From Pirellulaceae bacterium (GTDB taxonomy: Bacteria; Planctomycetota; Planctomycetia; Pirellulales; Pirellulaceae), in contig JAGFJK010000063.1 in the NCBI GenBank assembly GCA_024102795.1, positions 1 to 41,677 of the forward strand: a DNA stretch of 41,677 bases, in the 5' to 3' direction. This document shows, piece after piece, positions 6,635 through 16,171 of the stretch. The translations under genes were made by a program, and so were the position numbers. The notes beneath the pieces are model-generated. The model saw nothing but the letters and a program-made list of their open reading frames with translations, made no database searches and was not told the origin of the DNA. Numbering within the stretch: the stretch's first letter is position 1; each line of letters starts with the position of its first letter.

Positions 6635-7106
6635 TTAACAGCCTCGCCGCACCAGAAAGGCAAGCAGCAGCTCTTCGGTTGAGCCAAACGACCCCCGCAC
6701 AAACCACCAGGAAAATGCCGAGGACCATCGCGAAAGGGACAAACTCTTCCACCGCGACCGGAGCGACGAGCACGATGGCGCCGAAGCCAAACGGCGCGCA
6801 ATACCAAAGCGGTACCAGGCGAAGCAATCTCGCCTGCGCATGAAACGCCGCGCGCCAGAAGCCCACGTCGCTTGCCGGGTGAGACCGGAGGAGCCGATAG
6901 CTCAGCGCATGTGACCACACCACGCCAACAATGAAGCCGGTCGCGACGATAATGAGCAGGCATCCGTAATAGCTCGCCGATCCGACCGCGCTCCCGGACA
7001 ACAATCTCGTGAAGACAACCAGGATGATCAAGGCGGCGACGCTCTCCTGGATCGCACGCTGGTTGGACCCTCGAATGAGATTCCGAATGAGTGATTCATT
7101 GGTCAT
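6627..7106 (-). CDS. Hypothetical membrane protein, 159 aa, four predicted spans
   Basis: The protein is not recognised beyond being an integral membrane protein. Hydrophobic spans lie at about 21-38, 46-68, 97-119 and 122-142, with short charged loops. It has no signal peptide and no catalytic motif. The ATG at 7106 is supported by an excellent ribosome site (GGAGGTG, about five bases upstream). It heads the small minus-strand group of cassette-like genes, and the first long direct repeat begins 52 bases upstream, so this gene marks the border of the repeat region. Confidence 0.65.
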   Translation of the reverse strand: MTNESLIRNLIRGSNQRAIQESVAALIILVVFTRLLSGSAVGSASYYGCLLIIVATGFIVGVVWSHALSYRLLRSHPASDVGFWRAAFHAQARLLRLVPLWYCAPFGFGAIVLVAPVAVEEFVPFAMVLGIFLVVCAGVVWLNRRAAACLSGAARLLTD

Positions 7107-7157
7107 CAGACACCTCCATTAAACGACTGGACGTGGATCGGGCAAGCTTGATCAGCG

Positions 7158-7693
7158 AACGAATTGCGATCCATCCGGCGGCAGGATGCGGACGGATCGA
7201 CCGGCGTTGAACCTTGGCGCCAGCCCAGCGGCCCCGCGCCACGGACGATGTGAATTCTATCCGTTGGGGACGGGTGGTCGCAAGAGTTTTCGGGGCCGGT
7301 ACCAGATGGGCGCGGCGGGTGAGTACAGGATGTCGCGCCAACTCCGGCGAGTTTCCGTCAGCAGCAATCTTCGGGGTGCCACGGGCTTGCCCGTGCTTCT
7401 TCGGCCGTCCCTTGCAGTGTGCAGCGGGGACAACGCCACCGCGCGGGTACGTGCTACCGCAGTACCACGCTGGCCTCCCCGCACTCAATCGATGGCTGCG
7501 CCCACTTAGGCCAGCAAAAAGCTCGAACAGCAATCCGGTCGCCAGGGCATCACACGTTTGGTCGCGTGAGTTACTCGCGGAAACGGTTGTCTCACTTCGG
7601 ACTGCAAGGGACGGCCGAAAGAGCACGGGCAAGCCCGTGGCACCCACACCACCGTGTCGCTCCTTTGGCCACTGCCACCCGTCGGCGGCCAGG
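7158..7693. repeat. Long direct repeat, copy 1 (536 bp)
   Basis: This copy is collinear with 8474-9010 and similar along nearly its whole length, with scattered substitutions and a more diverged stretch around 7500-7545. It opens with the hairpin also found at 6235 and 8483. Inside lie two exactly complementary 38-base arms (7376-7413 and 7606-7643) that each contain GTGCCACGGGCTTGCCCGTG, itself a palindrome. It holds no convincing gene: frames within it open on both strands, as expected of an inverted repeat. It is probably a non-autonomous or REPIN-like element. Confidence 0.7.
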
Positions 7694-8034
7694 ACACGCG
7701 GAGCGTGTGGGCGTAGAGAAAACGTAGCCCGGAAACGGCTTGCCGACAAAGCGGGCGAAACGCTGGACAACCGGAATCCTCGCTACCACCAGACCATTAC
7801 CGAGCGGCCTGGGCAGTGGCCGAGCCAACGCGGCGCAGCGTGCACGGATGGAGCGTGAATCTCAAGTGGCGCGGAATCGCGCGGCACAAGAAGAGAGCTG
7901 GCAAGGATGCCAGCTCAAGGCCTTCGCAGAACGCGCGTCCGCGCTGCGATTAGGTTCAACGATTGGCATCACTGGGCGGCGGCCAGTGATCTTGGACCTC
8001 GCAACACGCACGAAACGCCGCTCCAGTGCAGGCC
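7694..8034. other. Intergenic spacer between the two long repeats, nothing recognised
   Basis: I see no supported gene, RNA or repeat here. It separates repeat copy 1 from the toxin-antitoxin remnant. Open frames that cross it are repetitive, Arg- and Ala-rich readings typical of non-coding high-GC DNA. Confidence 0.4.
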
Positions 8035-8350
8035 TTAGTTTTCGTCGGTGGGATTCGTGTCTCGCTGCCCAACTCGCGACGTCCAGACGGTCGGATCCCG
8101 GTGACCGTGAAAGACGGCGATGACATCCACTCGGTCCTCCTCGAAGACGTAGCAGACGACGTACGGGAAGCGTTTAACGAGCGTCTGCCGCACGTTGGGC
8201 GAGCCGTCGGTCCAGTTCCGCCTTCTGTTTGTCCGTAAGCTCAAACCCGGCTTCGTCTTCGACGATGCTGTCCCAGATCTGCTCGACCAAGGCCAAGCGA
8301 TCGGCAACCGGCATTTCGCGAATCTGCGCCGGCAATGTTGAACGAGTCAT
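8035..8350 (-). pseudogene. Toxin-antitoxin remnant: antitoxin front joined to RelE/ParE tail
   Basis: From the ATG at 8350 (GAGGT about nine bases upstream) the frame reads MTRSTLPAQIREMPVADRLA, LVEQIWDSIVEDEAGFELTD, KQKAELDRRLAQ. This is the start of an addiction-module antitoxin of the small TIGR02574-like kind, but it stops at 8174 before the usual C-terminal half. In the next frame over, from about 8217 to 8035, the sequence reads SPNVRQTLVKRFPYVVCYVF, EEDRVDVIAVFHGHRDPTVW, the C-terminal half of a RelE/ParE-family toxin. An internal deletion has therefore removed the antitoxin tail and the toxin front and joined the rest out of frame. The pair cannot be functional as read. Confidence 0.75.
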
Positions 8351-8473
8351 CTGCGAAACCTCGCGAACCAAATCGGTATCGGGAGTCGAACCATGCCTAC
8401 CTGAAGCGTAGCCGAATCCAGCACCAACGCCCAGTACCCCCCGCCGGGGACGCAAGCGCGGACAATAACGAAA
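8351..8473. other. Short gap upstream of the toxin-antitoxin remnant
   Basis: Nothing is recognised apart from the likely promoter side of the antitoxin remnant. Long repeat copy 2 begins at 8474. Confidence 0.35.
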
Positions 8474-9010
8474 AACGAATTGCGATCTATCCGGCGGCAG
8501 GATGCGGACGGATAGATCGGCGTTGAACTTTGTCGCCCGCCCACCGGCCCCGCGCCACGGACTATGCGAATTCTATCCGCTGGGGTCTGGTGGTCGCAAG
8601 GGATTTCGCGGCCGGTACCAGATGGGAGCGGCGGGCGAATGCAGGATGTCGCGCCAACTCCGCCGTGCTTCCGTCAGCAGCAGTCTACGGGGGTGCCACG
8701 GGCTTGCCCGTGCTTCTTCGGCCGTCCCTTGCCGTGCGCAGCGGGGACAACGCCACCGCGCGGGTGCGTGCTGCCGCAGTACCACGCTGGCTTCCCCGCA
8801 CGCATTTGATGGCTGCGCCCATTTGCAAAAGCAACAATTTCGATCAGTAAAACAGCCGCCGGGGCAGCACACGTGGGGTCGCGTGAGTCACTCGCGGAAA
8901 CGGTATCCTCGCTTCGGACTGCAAGGGACGGCCGGAAGAGCACGGGCAAGCCCGTGGCACCCACACCACCGTGTCGCTCCTTTGGCCACTGCCACCCGTC
9001 AGCGGCCAGG
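8474..9010. repeat. Long direct repeat, copy 2 (537 bp)
   Basis: This is the second copy of the element at 7158-7693, in the same orientation. Its leading hairpin has a perfect 11-bp stem (CGATCTATCCG at 8483-8493, CGGATAGATCG at 8509-8519). The internal arms (8693-8730 and 8923-8960) are complementary except for one base and again contain GTGCCACGGGCTTGCCCGTG. The repeat ends about 75 bases past the kinase stop. No gene is supported inside it. Confidence 0.7.
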
Positions 9011-9086
9011 GAACATTGAATTCGCGGTTAGGAGCTGGATCGACCGATACTGGGCGTCCACGCCCAGTTGAAGTGGGCCGGCCGGT

Positions 9087-12000
9087 TCAGGTTCCATTCC
9101 CAGTCTGGGGCCGCGGCAACGTCGGCGCGGGCACCAGCACCACGCGAAATCCGATCCCGCGGAAGCTGCCGGTGGGCTGGAAAGCGTAGCGGTGCGAAGC
9201 CCGGCAGGAGAGCGCCGGATTGTGATAGCCGCCGCCGCGAACCACTCGTAAGTCGCCCGTCCGCGGGCCGTCCGGGTTGATCGCCTGGCCGCGGGACGGA
9301 GCGTCGACGGAACGAGCGGACCACCAGTCCTGGACCCATTCCCAAACGTTGCCCCGCAGGTCGTACAGCCCCAGCGGATTGGCAGCCAGCTCGCCGACCA
9401 CATGCGTCCGGTCGTCCGAGTTCCGCTCGAACCAGCCGTGCCGCGGTAAGTTCTGCTCCGAGTCATCCGGCCCAGATCCCAGTGGCGATCCAGCTCGGCA
9501 GGCAAACTCCCACTCCGCTTCTGTGGGCAGGCGATAGCCGGTCCCGTCCAGCATGGTCACCGCGCCGCTGGCGTGCGAATACCACGGTTGTAAACCCTCT
9601 TCCTCGCTGAGCCGCTGGCAGAACTCGGCCGCTGCCAGCCAGGTGATCGACTCCACGGGGTGGCTGGAGTTGCTCAGCCCGCTGACCGCGGCTTGCCCCT
9701 CGCCGTTGGGAGCGTAATAGGAAGGATTCTTTCCCATCAGCGCGGCGTACTGGCCCTGGGTAACCTCGCGCGTGCCGATGTAAATCGGTTGCGACAGCAG
9801 TACCTGTCGCGGAGGCCTCTCGCTTTGGATGCAGTTTCGCAAGTGGGCGTTGTCCGGGGACACGGCTGCCAGGTGCGCCGCGATTTCGGCGTTCGAGCCG
9901 CCCATGGTGAATTCGCCCGGCGGGAGCAAGACGAACTTCATGCCGAGCGAGTTCTCGTACTCCACGGGAACACGCAAGTAGTCGGCCCACGCCTGCTGAT
10001 GCTGCCGCGCTTGTGCGGGCTCGAACGGCACACGGGCTGGCGGGGGAGCGTCGGGCGGCCAGGTGGCGAGACGTTGTTCGAGCTGCTGAAGCTGGTCGTG
10101 CAACTCGCCGTCGGCCGGCGAGGCGGCCAGGGCCCAGGCAGATCGTCGGAGGGCCAGCTCCCACCATCGCCGGGCGGCCAGGTGATCTCCGTGCGCGTCC
10201 GCGATCCGCCCCCGCAAGTCGCCGGCGGCGCCCAGGTGCTCGTCATAAATGGACGCGCCGTACGACTCGCGCGACAGGGCACTGAGCAACGCAACGGCCG
10301 ATTCCGCATCGGCCTCGGCGTCGGCCAGGCGCGCGCCCGCCAGGTGAACCTCGCCGCGCTGTGTGAGCACTTCGGCCAGCTTGCGTTGATTGGCGGCCGT
10401 CGAACCGTACTCGGTCGACAGCGCGCGCAGCAGGCCAGCAGCTTCGTCCAGGAGGCGTAGCAGTTCGGCGTCGTCACTTTGCAGCAGTCCCTCCAGCAGC
10501 GATGTTTCGAGCAGCGCGGCGGCCAGCACAAAGCGGGCGTTGGGGTCCTGCGGGTCGTCCGCCAGCAGCGAACGGGCAAGCGTCAGAGTCTGCCGATTGG
10601 CGTTTCGGGCGGCGTCGAACTGCTGCGCATCGCGCGCGATGCGGCTGGTTGTGTTCCAGGCGAAGACGGCCAGAACGCGGCCCGAACTCCGCGGCGGCTC
10701 GGCGTACAGACTCAACGTCTGTGCGCCCGCTTCCGCCAGGCTCAAACCTTCGTTCCACTGCCCTTCCTGGGCCAGCACCTCGCCCAGCTCAACGGCCGCT
10801 CGAGCTTCGGCCAGGCGTGGCCCGACGCCGTGCGGGGACTGCGTGCGCGCTTGGCGAGCCGTTTCGTACGCCTGGCGATAGCCGGGAATCGCCGCCGCCG
10901 GCCCCCGCACGCGCTGCAAGGCGTTGGCCTGGTCGAGCTGGCAATCGACGAGGCGAACCAGATATGCGTCGCGTTCGGGAAATTCGGCGACCAGCGCCGC
11001 CTGCAGTTTCAGCGAATCGTCATACAACGGCAACGCGGCCTCAAAGCGGTTCATCATCCGGTACAAGTTGGCCGCGCGGCGCAAGGCCAGGGCCGCATCG
11101 TTGCGCAGCGCGGGATCGTCGGGTTTTCGGGCCAGCAGTTGCCGGTAACCATGAACGGCCTGCTCGACCATCTCGACCCGCAGATGTTCGAAACCTGGCA
11201 CCCTGGCCCACTGATCGTCGCCGATCTGGATCAGAAAGCGTTCGATGACCTGCCGCGTCCGCGCGGCGTTCTCCTCGGCAGCCCGCTCGGCCTCGGCAGC
11301 TCGCCGCGCTTCCTGCGACGCCAGCACGGCCTGCCAGGCGGTGCCCATCGAGCCCGCCAGCAAGGCGACTGAAACGACCGTCGCCGCGGCCAGCACCAGT
11401 TTGTTGCGGCGGCAAAACTTCCGCAGCCGATAGCTGGCCGAGGGCGGGCTGGCCAGGACCGGTTCGTTGGCCAGGAAACGCTCAATATCGAACGCCAGCG
11501 CGCTGGCCGTTTCGTAACGCCGGTTCCGCTCCTTTTCCAGCGCCTTCATCACGATCCAATCCAGCTCGCCGGCCACCACCGACGTCAAGCGCCGCGGTTC
11601 CAGCGTGCGCCGCGCGGCAATCGCCGGCAGATCGACCGAAGTCAGCAACTTCGTGCTCGGCTTGGGCGGTTCCACCTCGCGGATCAACCGCAGCATCTCC
11701 GCGAACCCGACCGATCGGAGCTGTGCCGCGTTCAGCGGCGGGCTGCCCGTCAACAACTGGTAGAGCAGGACGCCCAGCGAGTAGATGTCGGCGCGCGTGT
11801 CGATGTCCAGGTTGTTCAGTTCCGCCTGCTCGGGCGCCATGTATTCCAGCGTTCCCACGATGCTGCCCACCTCGGTGAACATCGTGCGTTCGGTCAGCTT
11901 CTGGTGCATCGCCTTGGCAACTCCAAAGTCGATCACCTTGGGCACCGGACGGTTGTCGTACAGCGCGACGATCACGTTGGATGGTTTCAGGTCGCGGTGG

Positions 12001-12677
12001 ATGATGCCCTTCTGGTGGGCATGCTGTACGGCCTGGCACACCGGCAGGAACAGTTCCAGACGCTGGATGACGGACAGCCGTTCCCGGTCGCAATAGTCGG
12101 TGATGGCCACGCCCTTGACCAGCTCCATCACGAAATAAGGCCGGCCGCTGTCGGTGGTGCCGGCGTCCAGCACCTTGGCGATGTGGGGGTGGTCCATCAG
12201 CGCCAAGGCTTGCCGCTCCTGTTCGAACCGGGCGATCACGCGAGCGGAATCCATCCCGGCCTTGATGACCTTCAAGGCCACGCGGCGCTTCACCGGCCGA
12301 TCCTGCTCGGCCAGGTACACCGATCCCATGCCACCCTCGCCCAGTTGCTGCAGCAGCTTGTAGGGACCGATCCGTGAACTGTGTTCCTGGCCGGATGCAG
12401 GCGGCTGTTCCAGCGTGGGCGCCAGCTCCGGTTGGTTCGCCGCGACCGCCCGCGACGGGAGGTCAGCGGCTGCCAGTTCCGTGTCCGAGCCGTCCTCCAG
12501 TGCCGCCGCTTCCGACGCAAAGGCCGATGCCTGGAGTGCCGCCAGCCGCAATTCGACTTGCTGGCGGAACTCCGGATCGTCGCCGCAAGCGCCGTCCAGG
12601 TAGGCGGCGCGCTCCGCGGGCTGCCGCCGGGCAAGTGCGGTCTGCACGACGCGTTCCACGCGCGAAGGGTCGCTCAT
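9087..12677 (-). CDS. Ser/Thr protein kinase with TPR-like region and SUMF1-like domain, 1196 aa
   Basis: This is a membrane-anchored Hanks-type kinase. Residues 1-100 are a helical leader found on many planctomycete kinases. The kinase domain (about 103-400) has the Gly loop GEGGMGSV (113-120), catalytic Lys136, HRDLKPSN (227-234), DFG (250-252) and APEQ (281-284), so it should be active in the cytoplasm. One membrane span follows (about 427-449). Residues about 480-890 are helical and TPR-like. The C-terminus (about 905-1185) is a SUMF1/FGE-like domain ([40 protein letters not shown]). The two active-site Cys of formylglycine-generating enzymes are not visible after GGGY, so I infer a binding or sensing role outside the membrane. 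It diverges from the AAA+ ATPase gene. Confidence 0.93.
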   Translation of the reverse strand: MSDPSRVERVVQTALARRQPAERAAYLDGACGDDPEFRQQVELRLAALQASAFASEAAALEDGSDTELAAADLPSRAVAANQPELAPTLEQPPASGQEHSSRIGPYKLLQQLGEGGMGSVYLAEQDRPVKRRVALKVIKAGMDSARVIARFEQERQALALMDHPHIAKVLDAGTTDSGRPYFVMELVKGVAITDYCDRERLSVIQRLELFLPVCQAVQHAHQKGIIHRDLKPSNVIVALYDNRPVPKVIDFGVAKAMHQKLTERTMFTEVGSIVGTLEYMAPEQAELNNLDIDTRADIYSLGVLLYQLLTGSPPLNAAQLRSVGFAEMLRLIREVEPPKPSTKLLTSVDLPAIAARRTLEPRRLTSVVAGELDWIVMKALEKERNRRYETASALAFDIERFLANEPVLASPPSASYRLRKFCRRNKLVLAAATVVSVALLAGSMGTAWQAVLASQEARRAAEAERAAEENAARTRQVIERFLIQIGDDQWARVPGFEHLRVEMVEQAVHGYRQLLARKPDDPALRNDAALALRRAANLYRMMNRFEAALPLYDDSLKLQAALVAEFPERDAYLVRLVDCQLDQANALQRVRGPAAAIPGYRQAYETARQARTQSPHGVGPRLAEARAAVELGEVLAQEGQWNEGLSLAEAGAQTLSLYAEPPRSSGRVLAVFAWNTTSRIARDAQQFDAARNANRQTLTLARSLLADDPQDPNARFVLAAALLETSLLEGLLQSDDAELLRLLDEAAGLLRALSTEYGSTAANQRKLAEVLTQRGEVHLAGARLADAEADAESAVALLSALSRESYGASIYDEHLGAAGDLRGRIADAHGDHLAARRWWELALRRSAWALAASPADGELHDQLQQLEQRLATWPPDAPPPARVPFEPAQARQHQQAWADYLRVPVEYENSLGMKFVLLPPGEFTMGGSNAEIAAHLAAVSPDNAHLRNCIQSERPPRQVLLSQPIYIGTREVTQGQYAALMGKNPSYYAPNGEGQAAVSGLSNSSHPVESITWLAAAEFCQRLSEEEGLQPWYSHASGAVTMLDGTGYRLPTEAEWEFACRAGSPLGSGPDDSEQNLPRHGWFERNSDDRTHVVGELAANPLGLYDLRGNVWEWVQDWWSARSVDAPSRGQAINPDGPRTGDLRVVRGGGYHNPALSCRASHRYAFQPTGSFRGIGFRVVLVPAPTLPRPQTGNGT

Positions 12678-12935
12678 CGGATATCTGATTTCGAAGGTCG
12701 CCGCATTCTCCCGCTACCACAAGCCCATTGTTCCACGCCCGGCGGGGCTTGTCATCTGGACGGTAAGCGCCCGCAGGCGGAATGGTCCGCATGCGCGGGA
12801 ATTCCGGCCAGGCGCCGGCCAGGGAACGCCGTCGCCGACTGGTCGCTTGCTTGATTCGGCTATTGTAGAATCCTCACGTTGGCCACAACTTTCCAAGCTG
12901 GCCCCGCAATTCTCTCTGAAACGAAATTTCACGCC
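12678..12935. promoter_or_regulatory. Divergent promoter region, kinase / AAA+ ATPase
   Basis: This 258-base region separates two genes that read away from each other, so both promoters should be here. I could not pick reliable -35 and -10 boxes. An upstream TTG at 12879 in frame with the ATPase is an unlikely start. Confidence 0.45.
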
Positions 12936-14363
12936 ATGGAATACCTGGGCTGGCTGTTGCTGGGCCTTGTGGCCGGCGCCGGAGCGGCCGTGGTCGTCGT
13001 GAAGCGGATGGGCAGCGGCAGCTCGCCGCCGAAGGATGCCGTATCGACGCTGTTGAAACGGCACTTCCATCCCCTGCCGCTCGACAATCTCACGATCGCG
13101 CAACGGCAGTTCCCGTTCCGGGTCCGAGCCGACCTGCAGCGGGCGCTCGATCGTCTGTTTGGCGAACAGACCCAGGTGGTGCACTTCTGCGGCGTGCGCC
13201 GCGAGTACGCTCACGAGGGCCTGGTGCTTTCGGACTGCATCCTGGAGAGCCAGCATAACCCGGCCGTCTCGACGCCGCCCGAATACGAGGAGCTGGACAT
13301 TGGCGAAGAGCAGCCGCTGCGGGTGCTCAAGAGTGGGCTGTGGCTGCTGGAGCAGGACGGCGTCCGGTTCGCGGTACTGCTGTCCCCGGCCGGGTCCTAT
13401 GGCCGCATAACCGGTATGCAGTTTCAGATTGGAACCCCCAACTCACCCGCGGGCACGCAGATCGCCCAGGGTTTCTTTCACCACGTGGAAACGGCGGTGC
13501 AGCAAGCGGAGTCGTATCGGGGGAAGATTCTGTCGCTGGAGGAGGTCGAGCATTCCTATTCCGGGGAATCCAGCGGGATCAAGGTTCACAAGCTGCGGCT
13601 GGTGGAGCGGGAACAGGTGATTCTGCCGCAGGCCACACTGGCGCTGCTCGAACGCAATGTGATCCAGTTCGTCAAGCAGCGTCAAAAGCTCTCGCAGTTC
13701 CGCCAGGCGACCAAGAAGGGGCTGCTGTTCCATGGACCTCCGGGCACGGGCAAAACGCACACGATCCACTATCTCGCGCGGGCCCTGGACGATCACACCA
13801 CGCTGCTGGTCTCGGCCGAGCAGGTCGGGCTGCTGGGCGAGTACATGACGCTGGCCAGGCTGTTGCAGCCGAGCATCGTAGTGATGGAGGACGTGGACCT
13901 GATCGCGCGCGACCGGGGCCACATGCACAGCGCCTGCGAGGAAGTGCTGCTGAACAAGCTGCTGAACGAGATGGACGGCTTGAAGGCCGAGGCGGACATT
14001 CTGTTCATCTTGACAACCAACCGTCCGGAGACGCTGGAAGCCGCCCTGGCCTCGCGGCCCGGGCGGATTGACCAGGCGATCGAGTTTCCCTTGCCGGATG
14101 ACGAGGGGCGGGGCAAGCTGGTTCGTTTGTACTCGCAGGGCGTCACGCTGACGGACGCGGGCCAGGCGGAGATTGTCCGGCGCACGGCCGGCGTGAGTGC
14201 CGCGTTCATCAAGGAACTGATGCGGCGAATCGTGCAGTTCCATATCGAGGCGGACGGCGACGGCCAGCTCACACACGACGACATCGACAACGCCTTGGAC
14301 GAGATGCTGTTCAAGGGCGGATCGCTGAACCTGAAACTGCTGGGCGCCGCCACGGAGAATTAG
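12936..14363 (+). CDS. Membrane-anchored AAA+ ATPase, 475 aa
   Basis: One N-terminal span (about residues 4-24, YLGWLLLGLVAGAGAAVVVV) places the rest in the cytoplasm. Residues about 40-230 are a family-specific domain I do not recognise. The AAA+ module follows with Walker A GPPGTGKT (about 267-274), Walker B IVVMEDVD (about 313-320), a sensor segment ILTTNRPE and an Arg-finger region ASRPGRID near 374, as in the FtsH/Cdc48/Bcs1 group. There is no zinc protease motif, so it is not FtsH; an unfolding or assembly role is inferred. I chose the ATG at 12936 because the hydrophobic anchor follows directly. The gene diverges from the kinase gene. Confidence 0.88.
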   Translation: MEYLGWLLLGLVAGAGAAVVVVKRMGSGSSPPKDAVSTLLKRHFHPLPLDNLTIAQRQFPFRVRADLQRALDRLFGEQTQVVHFCGVRREYAHEGLVLSDCILESQHNPAVSTPPEYEELDIGEEQPLRVLKSGLWLLEQDGVRFAVLLSPAGSYGRITGMQFQIGTPNSPAGTQIAQGFFHHVETAVQQAESYRGKILSLEEVEHSYSGESSGIKVHKLRLVEREQVILPQATLALLERNVIQFVKQRQKLSQFRQATKKGLLFHGPPGTGKTHTIHYLARALDDHTTLLVSAEQVGLLGEYMTLARLLQPSIVVMEDVDLIARDRGHMHSACEEVLLNKLLNEMDGLKAEADILFILTTNRPETLEAALASRPGRIDQAIEFPLPDDEGRGKLVRLYSQGVTLTDAGQAEIVRRTAGVSAAFIKELMRRIVQFHIEADGDGQLTHDDIDNALDEMLFKGGSLNLKLLGAATEN

Positions 14364-14420
14364 CTTGGTCAGGACTCGGTCGCAGGTTCCGACCGCCCTC
14401 CTGCCCCCACTTGCGCGGCT

Positions 14421-15908
14421 TCAGCGAACATAATAGCTCAGCCGGTAGGTTTCGGCGAACTCGGCCAGGCGGGGATCGCTCGTGCGGGCCGCGGCGTCCA
14501 GCAGCAGTGCGCCACGGAAGCGGCCCAGTTCGACGTAGGCCTGGTAGTAGTCGGGCGGTTTGACGCCGGCCCGTGCGAGACTCAGCTTGCCTTCCCAGAT
14601 CGCCCGCATGTCGGGAGGACTGCCGGCGGCTTGCCGCAACGACTGATCGAACCAGGATATATTGAATTCTTCTTGCGAATTGGCAATCCGCCGCAGCAGT
14701 TGACGGTGTCGGGGCGTCACCAATTCGATCCGTCCGACCATGGTGCGGCGGATGTCGGCTGGAACCGACAGTTCCAGGGGCAAGATGGAATCGGTCCAGG
14801 CCTGGGGCAGCAGGAAGAACAGTCGCATCCCAACGCTTTTGAAGTACCCTTGTTCCCAGGTACTCAGCAAGGCGCTCGATTCGTCGGAGTACAGGCCGTC
14901 GGCAACCAGCGCCTCGTGCATCACGCTTCGCAAGCGGGCAAGGTTGTCCGGGGCGTAATCCTGCTCGGCGAAGCTAGCCGCGGTCTCGGTCACGATCGCC
15001 TGGGGCCGGCCGGTCAGCAGGTGTTCTCCAAGACAGCGGAACGCGACCGCGGCGTCCTCGCGGATGTCGACCAGCCAGAGTTTGGTCGACAGTCGAGGCT
15101 CCGCGCGGTTTGCGAACAGGTCGGGTGAAAACTGTTCCGAGATCGTGAGCCGGTCCTGGCAAGGTTCGCGGCGCACCAGCAGCGGCGCGGCCAGGTTGCC
15201 GACGCCCCGATAAAACAGATACTTTTCGGCTTCTCCCGCGGGCGTCGAGACGGGCGTGGCTTCGGTCTGGCGCGGAGCCAGCCAGACGTGTGCCTCGGTA
15301 TCGGGCAGGGTCGGAGCGCCGCCGATCATCAGGCCGTCCCATTCCAGCCGGCCCTCGGTCTCCGGCAAGATTCGTCCAAACAGGAACTGGCCTTTCCGCA
15401 GGCCCGGAGCATCCACGCGGGCTTGCGGATAGTATTCGGTCAGCCAGCCACCCCGGAAGCGGACGCGGACGTCCAACGTGGACGGCTCGTGCATGCCGGC
15501 GGGAAGGTAGAAGTAGATCACCGGAGTCTCCAGTCGCATGACGATGTCGCGGTGCACGCGCGGCGCCCCCTTGTAATAGACGGGCGCCAGTTGGGACGGT
15601 GGGATGACCAGTTCGTCGGCCAACCGATGGACAAAACCGGGCACTGGTTCGTCATCGGAGTTAATGCCGGGAAGCGAGCGGCCCTGTTCGTCCTGCAGGC
15701 TGGTGAAGGTTCCCCACTCGTGAACTACCAGTCGTGGCGTCTTCGCTGGCGAGTTGGCCGAATGGCCGGCTGGCAGGGCTGGCGCAAGCAGGCGTGGTGA
15801 CTCGTCTTGACGGGTGGCGGCTGAGTCGGTCTGGCCGAGGGTCCAGGTGTTCGCTCCCAGGACGGTTACCAGGGCCATCGCCACGCGAACCAGCGGGAAT
15901 CGTGACAT
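14421..15908 (-). CDS. Secreted protein of unknown function, 495 aa
   Basis: The ATG at 15908 has AGGAGAG upstream and opens a classical signal peptide (about 1-26, MSRFPLVRVAMALVTVLGAN). The mature protein begins with a low-complexity linker and then a long domain opening with LVVHEWGTFTSLQDEQG, an opening I associate with planctomycete exported proteins of unknown role. Several stretches suggest beta-rich structure (VIYFYLPAGMHEPSTLDVRV); the last 100 residues are helical. No catalytic motif is clear. The LysR-type gene starts 263 bases away on the other strand, so this protein is a likely target of that regulator. Confidence 0.8.
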   Translation of the reverse strand: MSRFPLVRVAMALVTVLGANTWTLGQTDSAATRQDESPRLLAPALPAGHSANSPAKTPRLVVHEWGTFTSLQDEQGRSLPGINSDDEPVPGFVHRLADELVIPPSQLAPVYYKGAPRVHRDIVMRLETPVIYFYLPAGMHEPSTLDVRVRFRGGWLTEYYPQARVDAPGLRKGQFLFGRILPETEGRLEWDGLMIGGAPTLPDTEAHVWLAPRQTEATPVSTPAGEAEKYLFYRGVGNLAAPLLVRREPCQDRLTISEQFSPDLFANRAEPRLSTKLWLVDIREDAAVAFRCLGEHLLTGRPQAIVTETAASFAEQDYAPDNLARLRSVMHEALVADGLYSDESSALLSTWEQGYFKSVGMRLFFLLPQAWTDSILPLELSVPADIRRTMVGRIELVTPRHRQLLRRIANSQEEFNISWFDQSLRQAAGSPPDMRAIWEGKLSLARAGVKPPDYYQAYVELGRFRGALLLDAAARTSDPRLAEFAETYRLSYYVR

Positions 15909-16011
15909 GCTCGCTCTCCTCGCTTGGATACCGGGTACTCGGACGTCCGAGCCGTTCGACGGGCGGCTCGTCGCTGCACTCAGGATAGGCCACCGCTGAC
16001 CGAAAGTCCTA

Positions 16012-16047
16012 GTTGTTTTTTGTTGCCTGAACAACGATATTTGTTGT
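16012..16047. promoter_or_regulatory. Candidate LysR operator between divergent genes
   Basis: The shared upstream region holds GTTGCCTGAACAAC (16022-16035), a 14-bp palindrome, overlapping ACAAC-N7-GTTGT (16031-16047). Repeated GTTG and CAAC half-sites in a divergent LysR promoter are typical of sites for self-regulation and control of the neighbouring gene. The stretch is also locally AT-rich compared with its surroundings. Confidence 0.5.
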
Positions 16048-16171
16048 ATTGAGTTGGCGGCTGGAAGACGGCCCCTGGCTGGACTTGAAGACTCGCCAGC
16101 CAGACGTTCGAGCTGGCCGGCGCGTCCCGTTGGCAGGAATTCCTCGGCACTCGCGGAGTCGATTATTTCCC

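Noticed and set aside
7096..7770. A 224-codon open frame on the minus strand across repeat copy 1
   Set aside because: It runs through the inverted arms of the 536-bp repeat, similar frames open on both strands there, and the translation is Arg-, Pro- and Ser-rich with no family likeness.
8502..9071. A 189-codon plus-strand frame across repeat copy 2
   Set aside because: It is the counterpart of frames in copy 1, with no ribosome site and a translation determined by the repeat.
9087..9960. The SUMF1-like domain as an active formylglycine-generating enzyme
   Set aside because: The cysteine pair used by known enzymes is not seen after the GGGY motif, and no sulfatase gene is nearby.
12936..14363. 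The membrane AAA+ ATPase as FtsH
   Set aside because: The AAA+ motifs resemble FtsH, but there is no HExxH zinc protease domain after them and the N-terminal part differs.
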